Shown: positions 35,534 through 46,737, counted from the first letter of the stretch. The stretch: DNA of 64,000 nucleotides from Coriaria nepalensis (GCA_027186245.1 CP114492.1:4972501-5036500); one strand, 5' to 3'. Translations and numbers: made by a program. The notes: a model not told the origin generated them from the sequence alone.

Positions 35534-35660
35534 ATAAGTAAGAACAATGAATGTAAAAGGAAGAAAAGCGTTTCCATTATGGTTAGACAGAAATTGGAAG
35601 TTAAATTGTAAGACCTAACTAACTTCTCTTCTGAAGAAAAAGCAAGATGAGTCGTTAGGT
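35534..35660 (+). pseudogene. Copia A gag, zinc-knuckle remnant
   Basis: The translation around 35,555-35,650 reads KGRKAFPLW, RNWKLNC and LKKKQDES. Position for position this follows the CX2CX4HX4C knuckle and Lys-rich end of copia gag, but the first two Cys are lost and only the last is kept. It continues the gag interrupted at 33,483. Confidence 0.75.
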
Positions 35661-35749
35661 ATGTTCTAAGACTCTAGATAATTTTTTTTTAGCAAGATTT
35701 CTACCAGGTATTAGATGCCAAAAATGGACCTCATATTTATAAAAATATG

Positions 35750-36865
35750 TAGTCTAAAAAGCAGAGAAAAAGCTTGAAGAAAGTTGGGGCGTTTTCTACG
35801 AGCAGGGAATGGAGCAAGAGTTGTAGTGTTAGCCGTAAGCTCTTTGATTTTATATTTTCCTACCATTTTAAAATTGGTGTAAAAAGGGCTTTATTATATG
35901 TCACCATTACATTGTTTCTACCTTTAGACTTAGAGAAGGTTTATAACTTCTCTTTTGAGGATAATGTATGATATTACCTTTGATGGTTTCTCTTTTTGGG
36001 AGATGGTCCCTATTTAAATGGTTTATATGCATTAAATGTAGAAGATAAACAAAGGTTTGATACGAATGAAACCAACCTTTAGCATTATCAATTGGATCAT
36101 ACTAATAAGATATGAATATGTAAGTTGCATGATACTGAATACTTTAATCCATTTGATTATGAATCAATACCAACTTACTGATCTTGTCCAATTTGAATAA
36201 TCAAATCTCTATTTACTAGAATTAGAGAGAAATCATCCAAGTTGTAAGGCCTAACACATAATGATTATGTGGGGAAAACAACAACACATGCTAGAGGTGT
36301 TTGTCCTACCTTTATTAATTCCATTAATGATCTCTCTAAATTCAAGTACATTTATAAAACCCAAATCTTTGAGTTATTGCTTCCATTGATGATCTCTCCA
36401 AATTCAGGTACATTTATAAAATCTAAATTTTTGAGAAATTTAAAGTATATAGAAATGAAGTGGAAACCAAACAAACAAGAATATTATCCTTTGATGAGAT
36501 CAAAGAGGTTAATACTAGTGTTGTGAGTTTCTTGAACTAACTCAATGAGATTAGGATTCATACTCATTGAATTCCTCCTAGAACATCATACTCGAACAAT
36601 GTTTCAGAATGGAGAAATCAGACTGTATTGTACATGGTCTAATGAGACTTACACATTGAGCTCTTTTTTGTCAAACTACACTATGACCTAGAAATCACCA
36701 TATACTTGTTGAACAACATGATTCCCTCTAAATCCACATTAATTGTTCCACATGTGTACACAAAAGGTTTGTGAGTAAAATTATGTTCATTAGCTAAATT
36801 GATAGCATTCCACTAATTGAGAATGACATAGATATGTTATAAATTATATACCGTGGTTATTGAAA
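35750..36865 (+). pseudogene. Copia A protease / pre-integrase / integrase remnants
   Basis: Frame-shifted but colinear homology runs through this stretch. GLYALNVEDK near 36,015 is the segment preceding the pre-integrase domain. A CESCPIGK-like remnant near 36,180 and a THARGVCPTF...INDLSKF segment at 36,287-36,345 match the integrase core start (the second motif is where the first catalytic Asp region and its TDD-S-R box lie). A NGVSERRNRTLLDM-like stretch decays to FQNGEIRLYCTW near 36,605-36,640. Stops are numerous. A second, similar copy of the LSKFKYI(Y)K coding text follows at about 36,390-36,420. Confidence 0.75.
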
Positions 36866-37745
36866 AACTTCTCCATAAATGATATGGGTAAAGTACCTTT
36901 TGGCTTACGTTTAGATATCTATAGAGATAGATTCAAGAGAATTTCTAGGCTTGACCCATTAACGTACATAAGCAAAGTACTAAAGTTATTTAGTATGAAC
37001 GATTCCAGGAAGTGACCATTGTCAATATATCATGAATCTCACTCTCTGGAAGTTGTCACCTAAGACACAAGTGGAGAGAGAATTCATAAATTTAATAAAC
37101 CTCTGCTTGCCTATAGGATCTCTATCATGCATGCAACATTATGTACAAAACCAGACCGTTGCCTAATGCTCTAAGTGTTACGAGCATGAGTCAAGGAAAT
37201 TTGAATGGACAACATTAAGAAGAACTAAGGGATTGTTTGTTATTTATGGAGATTCTGAATTAAAATTAAGGTTCTCACAAACACATTTTCAATCGGATAT
37301 GATAGATAATAAATCCGCGTCATGTATCATTTTATACTAAGTGATGAATTAGTTAATTGGAATAGTTCCAATAAAGAAACAACATGAATTCAATAGGTAA
37401 AACGAATACACTACCGCATGTGAAGAAAAATAAGAGTAATAGATGGAAAAGGTTCATAACTGAACTTATAATGCTCCCTAGCATCATTAGTCACATGGTA
37501 ATGTACTACGATTACAATGGTGAACAACGAAAGTGAAGGAACCAATGTCTCATCATAAATTCAAAAACACATATTGCTTCATTATCACTGTATCCAAGTT
37601 ACAATCGGATGAGTTCAAGTGAAAATAAGAGAATAGATACAAATAAAAAACATAATAGATCCACACACTAAGACACTTTCCCAACAAAATATTAGTCGTC
37701 ATCTTAACAATATGAGAATAAGATTAAGATGTGATTAGCTTTAGC
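36866..37745 (+). pseudogene. Copia A reverse transcriptase end and RNase H remnants
   Basis: Recognisable pieces in order are IYRDRFKRISRLDPLTYISKVL (RT thumb region, 36,915-36,985), an AMLCTRPD-like MHATLCTKPD near 37,130, and LRRTKGLFVIYGDSELKL near 37,215-37,275 at the RNase H start. These are followed by QSDMIDNKSAS near 37,290, a KEPMSHHKFKN segment near 37,540 and HLNNMRIR near 37,700. The palm with the catalytic Y-x-D-D is not present, so much of RT is deleted. Frames change between the pieces. Confidence 0.8.
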
Positions 37746-37758
37746 GCAAGTGGGAGAT
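37746..37758 (+). other. Copia A polypurine tract
   Basis: GCAAGTGGGAGAT directly precedes the TG of the 3' LTR. This is the usual plant copia plus-strand primer site, and the reverse complement of a close variant borders the LTR at 63,525. Confidence 0.85.
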
Positions 37759-39705
37759 TGAAAGCATTAATACCCATCAAGCCAATTGGGTATGACCTAA
37801 TAGGGTCATTTACTTATGAGAGTCAATTTTAACATGTTTAAGTTATCAACTAAACTAACACATAGTATTTAAATGAGAGTTTTATGTATCATATTGTTGT
37901 TATATTGGAAATAATATTATATATATAGTTAATTGTATGACATACTTAATAGATTCTCGAACCTTAGATATGCATTTGGAACCATTATAGCAATCACGCT
38001 TGGTGAGGTTTAAGTAGCTTAGCGTCAAAGATCTAAAAACATTCATAGTCATAGGATTATCATGATAGGATAATGATGATTCCAAAAGATCATTACATGC
38101 AGTATCATTTTCAAAAGAAAATTGATGTTATCATGATCATCGATATTAGAGAATATAAGGATAGGCATATAGGTGATTATTATAGACTTAATCACTTAAC
38201 CTAATCATTTGATAAATTGCATTAGTAATTATAATGATTATTAATAAGGTTTTTCTAGTAATTACTGTATTTGTAGTTCTCCTACTTGATATCACCACAA
38301 TACTACGTACATGATATCATCCTTTGATATTATTCAACATGACCCTATCCAAGGGTTACTAAAGGTGGTGAACAATTGGGCATGTATTCTTGTACGAGAA
38401 GTTTGTAGGGTTATAAGATGAGATCTATCACCTATATATTAGAGGAATAGTTCTATGAGTGATGCACCTTTATACAATAAACAAATCTTTGCACAAAATG
38501 ATATGGTATGAAAAGAGTTTCTATAAATTCATTGTCTAGTTATATAAAGGCTCACATGATTCATAAGGTTGGTCAAGAAGGGTTTAATAGTTCAACCAAA
38601 CCCTATGACTAATCAGAACTATGACATATATGGAAGGATCAATCTGGTACAATAATAGTCATCATATATTTTTATCGAGTTTCCTCATACTTCTCATTAC
38701 ACCGATGACCTATACGCCTTACTAGAGGCCAATGCGAGTTTGGTGCTTTAATTTAATTAATCATATAAGATGATCGAATTAAATGTTTGACTTAAAAATA
38801 GTTTTAAGGTCTAAATGATTTATTCATTAGAATAGATAAAATCCACAAGTCATTATGGGGCCACCTACCATGTAGTATAAAACATATCCGGTCACATACA
38901 TAAATAATGATAAGATATTGGTAGAAATCTAAATTGGAGAATTTGACATGTTCTTAGAAAACTTGATTTAAAATGAATCATTAATTTATTTATTTTATTA
39001 AGTCTCTATCACACCACAATACTAGCATAACTAAAATATAATTTAGATTTAATTTGAAATTAAATAATTAATTAAAAGAATATTGAACTAACCATTTGAA
39101 TATAATAAATAAATATTAAATGTATCTAAAGTCAACGAATATGTTTCAAGTCAAAGGAAAAATACGGTTGGTCATTAAAGTGTTAATGGACCAAACCAGA
39201 CTAATGTGCTAGACCCAAATTAAGTTCGAATTTTATCAAATAAAATTGAATATTTTAATTCGAGACTAATGGTCTTTAATTCTTTACTGTAAGAACTAGA
39301 AAGAAAAATGGATATTGAATTAATTATGAACGTTCATTTATGGAACCGAGCCTTGGAGACCCAAAATGGATGGGCATAAAGGAAAAAGATAATGCTTTGT
39401 ATACAAGGTATTCTTCCCTACAATAACATTCATTCCTCTTACCACTTACTAAGAGAGAGAAAGTGAGAATTGTTCTCTCATCTCTTAAACTAATTTCTTC
39501 CTCTCCAAATCTCTTGCTTATAAGTTGAGATTAAAATTAGAAATCAACTCAAAATTATTGTTCATGTGCACTAGTATTAGAAGCCGACTAATGGCTTGAA
39601 ATTGAAACTCTATGACTTGGAGGAGTTGGGGCTAAGTATATATCTCTTCTATTCTATCATACTTCTTGCATTTTGGTTAGTTTTAGACTATGAGTTAACT
39701 GGATT
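37759..39705 (+). repeat. Copia A 3' LTR
   Basis: It begins TGAAAGCATTAATACCC right after the polypurine tract, and its second half parallels the 5' LTR. The final homologous block, ending near GCAATTCAGACAAACTGG, is at about 39,700; beyond it the sequence is unrelated and AT-rich, so the exact end is uncertain. Length is about 1.95 kb, close to the 2.0-kb solo LTRs. Confidence 0.78.
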
Positions 39706-40655
39706 CTATGCAATTCAGACAAACTGGAGTTTTGTCAACCCAAACACATTAATATTTGATCAACCAAACACATTGACACACATTAATATTTCATTCGATT
39801 TTATTTTCTTTTTTTATCTTCTAATCAATTTTTTGGCTAAATTATTCCGAAGTGTTATCGATGCTAAAATTGACACACAAGAATAAAAAATATCAATAAT
39901 ATTATTAAAAAAATAAATTTTAATTAAAATTCTATATTAATTAAATATATATATATATATATTAATTTTAAATATATTAATATTATTTAAATAACATAAG
40001 AGATTTAAAGTTTTAATATTCATTAATATTATATGTTATATTTTAATTTTTTCCGATACAAAAATAGATAAATAAGAAAAATTTAGGAATAAAAATAATA
40101 ATTATTTTTTAATTAATTTATTTAATTTCCTCCTAACTGGTAGCCAAAAGAAAAAAGTGAGATTCCCCATCTAAAACAACGACGAAGATTGGGCGAACAG
40201 CTTTGATCGCCGAAAGCAGCCTGGAATCTCATAGCTAAAACTTTGCTCTTGCATGTACTCCACCGCCACGGAAGTATATGAGCCGTTGATTCTGTTCGTA
40301 CCCGTTTATCTCGGAATAAGTAAAGCTGCTTACTTTCAGGGCCCTCCCCTTAAAAAGCCTTGGGGATGGTGCTTATGTGATTTTTGTCTGGTCCCCTATC
40401 CCTTCCTGTCACGTAACCACCGTCATCACCGTCCATCTCCATCATACAACCCATCAACCAAAACGACTATCATATGATAAATGATAGGATAGATATTATT
40501 ATTGTGAGGTTAAACGAATTTCTTACTCACCGCCTTTTTCCTCTGTTTGCTCTAAAAATATCAGGCTCAATAAGGAATCTGAAATAGCCTTCTCATTAAC
40601 TGCTCAAACTTAGTGCATCCGAAAGAGCAGCTATAGCTAGCCAGTGCAGATTTTC
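39706..40655. promoter_or_regulatory. Upstream region of the GH17 gene
   Basis: It is very AT-rich from 39,880 to 40,135, then more balanced sequence leads to the gene. A CTCTAAAAATATC motif near 40,550 is the best TATA-like candidate, about 100 bp before the proposed ATG. GATA-type motifs occur near 40,485. The open frame at 40,253-40,477 shows no recognisable domain and is probably chance. No core promoter can be fixed from sequence alone. Confidence 0.35.
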
Positions 40656-42045
40656 ATGGAGCTCAGCTGCAGATTCTGCTCTTCTATTATGCTTCTTCTT
40701 GTTGTTTCAGGTGGTGTTAGTAATTAAAATTTTACAATACGCAGTTTTTCTTTTTTTTTTTTGGTGTGTTTTCTGAAGTCAGTTTGGGGGTATTAGATTA
40801 TATGGATCCTGCGATGGTGGAATCGATCGGTGTAAACTACGGTCAGATAGCGAACAATCTTCCTCCGCCGGAAAATGCAGTGACGCTGGTGAAATCCATC
40901 GGAGCGACGAAAGTGAAGCTTTACGATGCAGATCCACGGGTTCTTAAAGCATTTGCGAATACAAGCGTTGAGTTCATAGTCGGACTTGGAAACGAGTATT
41001 TGTCAAAGATGAGAGATCCAGCTAACGCTCTGGCTTGGGTGAAGTCAAACGTCCAATGTCACCTTCCGTCCACAAATATCACCTGCATCTTCGTCGGAAA
41101 CGAGGTTCTGACCTTCAACGACACCGCTCTGAGCGGTAATCTCCTTCCGGCGATGCAGAGTGTTCACACTGCGCTCGTCAGTCTTGGACTCGACAAACAG
41201 GTCACGGTAACCACCGCTCATTCTTTAGCGATTCTAGAAACTTCTTATCCGCCATCCGCCGGAGCTTTTCGCCGAGATCTTACCGGATGTATAGCTCCGA
41301 TTCTGAACTTCAACGCGAAAACAGGATCTCCGTTCTTGATTAACGCCTATCCGTTCTTCGCTTACAAGGCTAATCCGAAGCAGGTTCCGCTTGATTTCGT
41401 TCTCTTCCAGTCGAATCAAGGGAGTGTAGATCCGATCACAAATCTTCACTACGTTAACATGCTATTTGCTCAGATCGACGCAGTTTATTCTGCTCTTTCT
41501 TCGTTAGGTTATAAGAAGCTCCCTGTTCATATTTCAGAAACCGGTTGGCCATCGAAAGGGGACGAAGACGAAGTCGGTGCGACTCCAGATAATGCGAAGA
41601 AATATAATGGAAACCTAATTAAGCTTATGAATCAGAAGAAGGGGACGCCATTGAGACCGACCACCGATTTGAACATTTACGTATTTGCTCTCTTTAACGA
41701 GAATATGAAGCCCGGACCCACGTCGGAGAGAAACTACGGCCTCTTCAAACCTGACGGTACACCGGCTTACCAGATTGGTTTGATCTCAAACGATGCCTTG
41801 AGAAATGGCACCAGTGATGGTGGGACCGGCCAGAACCCCGGCACGCCACCATCGCCTGCAACTTCTTCTACTGGTTATTTGTCCATTTCCTCTGCCACTG
41901 TAAGTATAGCTTCCCTTTTTTCTTTTTAATATTCTTTTACTAAATAATATAATAATATGATATTTTATTGGTATTTTAGCAGATAGATTATCGCATGGGA
42001 CCAGTGTCATTGTGCCTTCTGCTGCTTGCATATTTATTAAATTGA
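40656..42045 (+). CDS. Glucan endo-1,3-beta-glucosidase, GH17 family, likely GPI-anchored
   Basis: This enzyme hydrolyses internal beta-1,3 linkages of callose-type glucans in the cell wall. My model has three exons: 40,656-40,710, 40,779-41,899 and 41,983-42,045, giving 412 residues. Exon 1 supplies a hydrophobic secretion signal (SSIMLLLVV). The mature domain starts ESIGVNYGQ. The catalytic acid is Glu127 in VGNEVL (codon 41,102-41,104). The nucleophile is Glu272 in the family signature HISETGWPSKG (41,537-41,539). LFNEN and KPGPTSERNYGLF follow. No CBM43/X8 domain is present. A Ser/Thr/Pro/Gly-rich linker leads to a hydrophobic tail (SLCLLLLAYLLN) typical of a GPI signal. Overall it most resembles Arabidopsis glucan endo-1,3-beta-glucosidase 11 (from memory). 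A single-exon reading through 41,929 lacks a proper start and good tail. Confidence 0.93.
40711..40778 (+). other. GH17 intron 1 (68 bp)
   Basis: The donor is TTTCAG|GTGGTG and the acceptor TTCTGAAG|TCAG, after a long T-tract. The leftover G of exon 1 plus TC restores a codon in exactly the frame of the glucanase. Without splicing the ATG at 40,656 hits TAA after 23 codons. The next AG (40,781-40,782) would be out of frame. Confidence 0.8.
41900..41982 (+). other. GH17 intron 2 with NAGNAG acceptor
   Basis: The donor GTAAGTAT at 41,900 is a near-perfect plant consensus, in phase 0. The acceptor is TTTTAGCAG. AG at 41,978-41,979 or at 41,981-41,982 both keep frame and differ by a single Gln codon. 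The third exon then encodes the hydrophobic C-terminus and TGA at 42,043-42,045. If the intron is retained, the protein ends at 41,929 with SIASLFSF. Confidence 0.75.
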
Positions 42046-42215
42046 TTGGAAGTTTTATAGAAAGCTGTCGACATTGTAAAACGAGATTCTTTAAGCCATG
42101 AGATAGAAAGAGGAAAAGGCAGCTATTTTGTTGAGGACAGGGTAAAGTTCTGTTACCTTACTTTATTTCTACGCTAACGTAAACTTATTTACTTATTTTG
42201 GAGAAACTTCAAACG

Positions 42216-42221
42216 AATAAA
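42216..42221 (+). terminator. Candidate poly(A) signal of the GH17 gene
   Basis: AATAAA lies 171 bp after the proposed stop, in an AT-rich context usual for plant 3' ends. Confidence 0.45.
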
Positions 42222-43021
42222 CAAAACAAGTATAATTAAAAAGGATTTTAATGTAAAGTTCTCAAGTAATTTAATTTCTTAGGCAAAGTAATTCATTTTT
42301 AGTTTTTTAAAATTTTTTTTGGTAGTGACTATAAAAAAAAACATTATAATTAGAAAAAACGAAAATTACTAAAACTAAAAAGGTGTATTTTTCAAAGTAC
42401 TTTTTAAAATACATTTTAAAATTTTCAAACAAACAAGCCCGAACTATCTAGTTTCGTTTTTCTTACAAATTTTTTTACCCTTTTTTTTCATTTTTGAAAA
42501 ATCTGATCCCAAAAAGTAGTACTATACAGATTTAAAAGAAGAAAAATCATTTATAATAGCGGTACCAAATATTGATGAATTACTTTCTAATGTAGCTTCT
42601 ATTTTAAACAATTTTTAGGTACATTAAATTTATGGTGCATCCCCAATTAAAGTAAAAATAAATTATTGAAAGAAAAAGGAGTTATGAATTTGAAAAATGC
42701 ATATAGCTGCTAACTTATTATTACTATTATTATTTAAAGCGGAACCAATCTCCTTTGTAGCGGAACAGCTGATGAAAGACTCTGGCTTTGTTATTTTGTT
42801 GCAGGCGATCATATTCAATACGAGATTTAATAATTCTAGATTGTTAGGTGGCAGATGAAAGAGACTGGGCTGCATTTTGTAGATTATGATCTTTTTACAT
42901 ATTTCACTCCATTTTTTAGTAGACTTTTGCTTCTCGAATCGATTCTACTTTACAAATCTCAATCAATTAATGAAACTATCAGGTCCCTGAAATTTGTTTC
43001 CTTGGAGAGGATGATTTAAAG
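42222..43021. other. AT-rich downstream interval, no gene recognised
   Basis: A good acceptor-like TTATTTTGTTGCAG ends at 42,804. It could mark an alternative last exon of the glucanase, but the sequence after it soon meets a stop and I do not favour it. Confidence 0.45.
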
Positions 43022-43060
43022 TATACGTATGGGCCGGAAGACACCGGCCCACAACGTATA
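43022..43060. promoter_or_regulatory. Nested dyad with two inverted GGGCC motifs
   Basis: TATACGT (43,022) pairs with ACGTATA (43,054-43,060), and inside it GGGCCGG (43,031-43,037) pairs perfectly with CCGGCCC (43,044-43,050) around a six-base AAGACA loop. GGGCC/GGCCC are the cores of plant site II (TCP-binding) promoter elements. It may be a cis-element or a cruciform. No adjacent gene is recognised. Confidence 0.6.
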
Positions 43061-45080
43061 ATTTGTGAAATGAGCAATGGATGGCTCATGACTCACTCAC
43101 GAGGACTTCAGAGAGATGCATTATCTGACCGTGTCGTCTTGCATTAGGTGGGATGTAGGAACTTGGAATTTTGACTATCGGACAATAAATACAACAAAGA
43201 AAAAGATTGACTCCTACATCTTAGACTCATTTCCTAAATTTTAGGGATGGACAAAAGTTTAATTGCGATAAATATTCCATTCTACTCTTTAGGTAAGTAT
43301 TGGAAATATTAATATGGTATGGGGAGATCTAATTATAGATAAAAACAACATTTTTTGGTTAAACCCAAAAATCTAGAAGAAAAAAAAGAATATCTGACGT
43401 ATTATTATTCTTGTTAATATTCTTTGAATAATATTCTTATTTTGAATTTTTTTGCAAACTATCTTTTTATATTTTTTTAATTAAGAAAAACCCTTAAATT
43501 AAAGAAAGAAAAATAAGAAAATGTAGAAAATGAACTCTATGAATTTTATTTTTAAAAATTTAATGCCGAACAACTATTATATCACCGCCACCTCCGCCAT
43601 GAAAATTGATACAATTCTGCCTAAAAATTAGCCTCCCCTGAAATCTCTATTTATTTGCTAGAATCTTTTTGAAATCTTGATCTTTGAACTCACTAAAAAA
43701 CTCGCTACAATCTTTGCGATCTGACATGGCCATGATCATAGAGTTATGATCGGCCATGATCATAGAGTTATGATCGACCATGATCGACATGCTAGTCGAT
43801 TACTACATCATTTTACGAATTTTTTTCAAATTTTCTGTTTGTCATTCATTCTTGATCTGTGAGCAAAAGAAAACTAAGAAAATAAAAATATGGACAAATC
43901 AAATCATGATAATGAGAGTTATAAATAAAAAAATATCTTAAAAGATTTTGAATTAGATCTAGAGATTTGCAGATCTCGAAACTATTAAAAGAGAATAAAT
44001 TAGAAAGTGAAAAAGAAATTATAACAGGAAGTTGAAAGAAAAAAAAAATATAAGAAATGAAAAATCTGAAAATTGATGTAGAATTTCGACTTAAAAATAG
44101 AACGTAACAAAGAAAAGAGAGAAATGATGGATTGGTAGGGATAAAAGTAAATTAGTAATCCTAATATGATATTTTGCTAAAATTTTCAGTTTGTAGGCAT
44201 TTAGTAAAAATATACTTCTTTTAAGAATACTGTGCAAATTCCCAGAAAAAAAAAAAGGAAGATAAAAAAAGAAAAAGAATCATATTTATTTGCAACTATG
44301 AAAATTTGACATGTCTTAGAATTTGATTGGTTTCTATCAAACTCTTAAAGTTAAACTTAGAGGTGAGTAAACGTTCCATCAAAATCGAGATTCGATAGCA
44401 TCGATACCGGTAATGATTATTTCAATACTAGTACCAGGATGGTATTAAAACTATCAGCCCAAGCTTGGTCTCGATATTAATGAGATTGGGATGGTACCAA
44501 GACTATTAGTCTTTTTTCCTAAATTAAAATTTTAAAAGTTAAAATAGTTCTCTTATTTAAAAAAAAAGGATTTTGTAATTTCAATGGACTTCACGATAAT
44601 GAGTACCAAACCTAGACCACCATTATCCATGGGAAAGAAATGACCTTTAGAAGAAACAACTAGAAAATCCCCTTACCACAACACAAACAAAATCAGAGAG
44701 CACCATTACTATTCCAAGAAGGAAAATTTATTCCCGACAAAACCAAATGATCCACTATTTCTTTCTCTTGTTCAACTACTAATATTTTCTCTTGACCTTA
44801 TTTACAGACCAAAGAATTTTCATCTATTTATCCCAGTCCAGTTAACACAATTTAACACAAACTCTCATCAGATTAGGGAATTCTTTATCGCCAAACCATT
44901 GGAGCTTTATAGTATTGAGCTCCTATTAGGTCGGACATTTCTTACACGGTAAATCGCCTCGCTCACTTAATGAGCTTGTCCAATGAATTACACTAGCAGG
45001 GTTAAAAAAGATTTCTCTGCTATCTAAAAGAGACGATTTGTCAAGGCTTGCTCTTTCGTTGTTGCAGCCAAATTCTTCTC
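43061..45080. other. Intergenic AT-rich interval
   Basis: No gene is recognised. It contains a duplicated 24-mer at 43,728-43,751 and 43,752-43,775 (GGCCATGATCATAGAG plus TTATGATC), partly repeated a third time, and several A-rich tracts. Around 44,380-44,510 GGTACC/ACCGGT-like motifs recur; a related GGACCGGTACC stretch lies at about 46,260. These might be the two ends of an unrecognised element. Confidence 0.5.
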
Positions 45081-45560
45081 CGGGGCTACTATGTTGCCAA
45101 CTGGGCCACAGATAGTGATGATCATAGTTCTACATCGGCATTCATAATTTTCCTCAGCCATAATCATATCTGAGGGAGCACTTGCAAACAACGATCCATT
45201 GCCCACTCATCCACCGAGGCATAATACTGAGCTTTGGCTACACCCACCTTAGAGATCCTTCAAATTTGTGATCTTCTTGATGAACTGGGTCAACTTTCTT
45301 CTATCAAACTTGAATTAGTTTGTGATAATATCAGTGCCACACAATTGAATCTCAATCTTGTCTATCATTCACAGATGAAACACTTAGTAGTAGATCTTAA
45401 CTTTGTTTATGACATGGTCCACAAAAGTTTGCTCAATGTATCACATATCGTTACTCTTGATCAGTTGGTTGTTCGATGATCGAACCTATGTCTTGGCAAA
45501 AACATGCTCTTTTGTTTGTGCTCCAAAATCGGCATTACTGATGGGACGCTGATTTTGTAA
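45081..45560 (+). pseudogene. Copia C RNase H remnant
   Basis: The plus strand carries the end of a copia polyprotein unlike the other copies here. ANWATDSDDHSSTSAF (45,093 on) corresponds to the first catalytic Asp region. KQRSIAHSSTEA follows, with stops where EYRALA is expected. LEILQICDLLDELG, VCDN, then HLVVDLNFVYDMV and LDQL cover the last motifs. The frame is open only at 45,234-45,479; stops at about 45,160 and 45,218-45,226 show decay. No RT or LTR partner is evident nearby. Confidence 0.85.
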
Positions 45561-46419
45561 GGGTGTGTTAAGGAAACTTAATCCTCAGCTCATTACTCTG
45601 ATCTGCACCAAATTAGCTCTAAGAAGTCACATTAATATTCATATTTTAAATTCAAATATTTCCTACTATAATACTTAATTTTATTTTATTTTATTTTAAA
45701 TTCAAATAGTATTTAATTTCCTTTAGTCTCTTTGTACATCTATAATAGTCAATTTTATTTTGGTAGAATAAAAAAATTTCACTCCATTTGAGACAAAATA
45801 TAGATTAGATACGTGTTAGAAACTAATATTCTGCAAACAAATCCAGAAAGAAAATGAGAGTATATACATTCACCCATTAAGATTACGTCTCTTAAATTTT
45901 GAAATTTTATTAAGATAAGAACATAAAATATTTTAAATTTTAGGAATAAACCACTGAAAATTCTACCTAATCATAACCTTCGCTTGTGTAAATCAATGGT
46001 CATAAGCTTTTTGTTTCTTTTTAATATTAGAGAGGAGAGGAGAGAAGAGAAGAAAAGAAGAAAAATAAAAATATATGAAGGAGAAGGAGAAAACAAGAAA
46101 GAATAAGAAGATAAATGCTATAATGACTTATATATATATTTTGTCTCTCTCTTTTCTTTTTTTTAATAAAAAATAAAAAACAAATTCGGTTCTTAGGCTC
46201 ATTGTGTTCAATAAGGGTGGATAAAAGTCTCTATCCCAATGGAGTCCTAGTATCAGATCTGGACCGGTACCAATTTTTGTTATCAACTAGCTGTGGGTGT
46301 AGTACTTATACCGAGACCATTTTTAAAACAAGTCCCATTATAAGGTATGGTAAATATTGATAAAAAAAAGATAATGAAAAAAAATTATATACATATATAC
46401 ATATATATGTGTATATGTA
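45561..46419. other. AT-rich interval, no gene recognised
   Basis: Possibly the LTR or 3' flank of the copia C remnant. It includes purine-rich (GAGAG/GAAGA) text at about 46,030-46,110 and TA-rich text at 46,127-46,140. Confidence 0.45.
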
Positions 46420-46737
46420 TGTTGTAAGGTAAAAGAAAGAATAGGGAGAAAGTAGACAGAATAAAGAATTCTGATTCTTATTCGTATACAAACTTAGAAC
46501 AAAGCCTTTATTTTTAGGCTATCCACCATGAATGTAATACATAAATTACAAGAAAATAAAGATATATTTTTTGTATATAAATATATATATAAAAAGACCC
46601 AGCAGTTTTTATGTGGATAACTAAGGCCTTCCATAAAAGAAAATTGGGGGAAGGAAGGGAGGTTTGGCAAGAGACCTATATTTGATTTGGTAGGTGAATT
46701 ACGGAATTTAAATGAGACAATCATAATATTGATAACA
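46420..46737 (-). repeat. Copia B 3' LTR (318 bp)
   Basis: Plus-strand edges are TGTTGTAAGG at 46,420 and TTGATAACA ending at 46,737, so on the minus strand the LTR begins TGTTATC immediately after an AAGGGGAA polypurine tract. It contains a TATA-like AT run and an AATAAAG motif on the minus strand, as expected for a short copia LTR. Its partner LTR was not found. Confidence 0.65.

Larger units (their letters stand above)
25880..39705 (+). mobile_element. Copia A: decayed Ty1/copia element with nested insertions
   Basis: A plus-strand copia element can be traced through its landmarks. It has a truncated 5' LTR (to about 27,184), a primer-binding site at 27,186, gag pieces at 28,560, 32,763 and 35,534, protease/pre-integrase from 35,750, and integrase, RT and RNase H remnants to 37,745. 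A polypurine tract at 37,746 precedes the 3' LTR from 37,759. The LTRs match each other in part: the text around 25.89-27.08 kb parallels 38.60-39.70 kb. Two solo LTRs, 28,629-32,762 and 33,484-35,533, are inserted in gag. Stops and frameshifts are frequent and nothing is likely to be functional. Confidence 0.85.

Noticed and set aside
40253..40477. 74-codon frame upstream of the glucanase
   Set aside because: No domain, and it does not splice in frame to the gene by any good donor I could see; likely 5' flank or leader sequence.
40766..41929. Single-exon glucanase reading
   Set aside because: The frame opens at a GTG with no ATG until 40,802 and lacks a signal peptide; the spliced model supplies signal and GPI tail.
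41234..42031. Minus-strand frames within the glucanase
   Set aside because: Shadows of the GC-richer coding strand.
42801..42860. Alternative last exon of the glucanase after GTTGCAG at 42,804
   Set aside because: The nearer acceptor at 41,979/41,982 gives a proper hydrophobic tail; this one gives a short peptide without such features.
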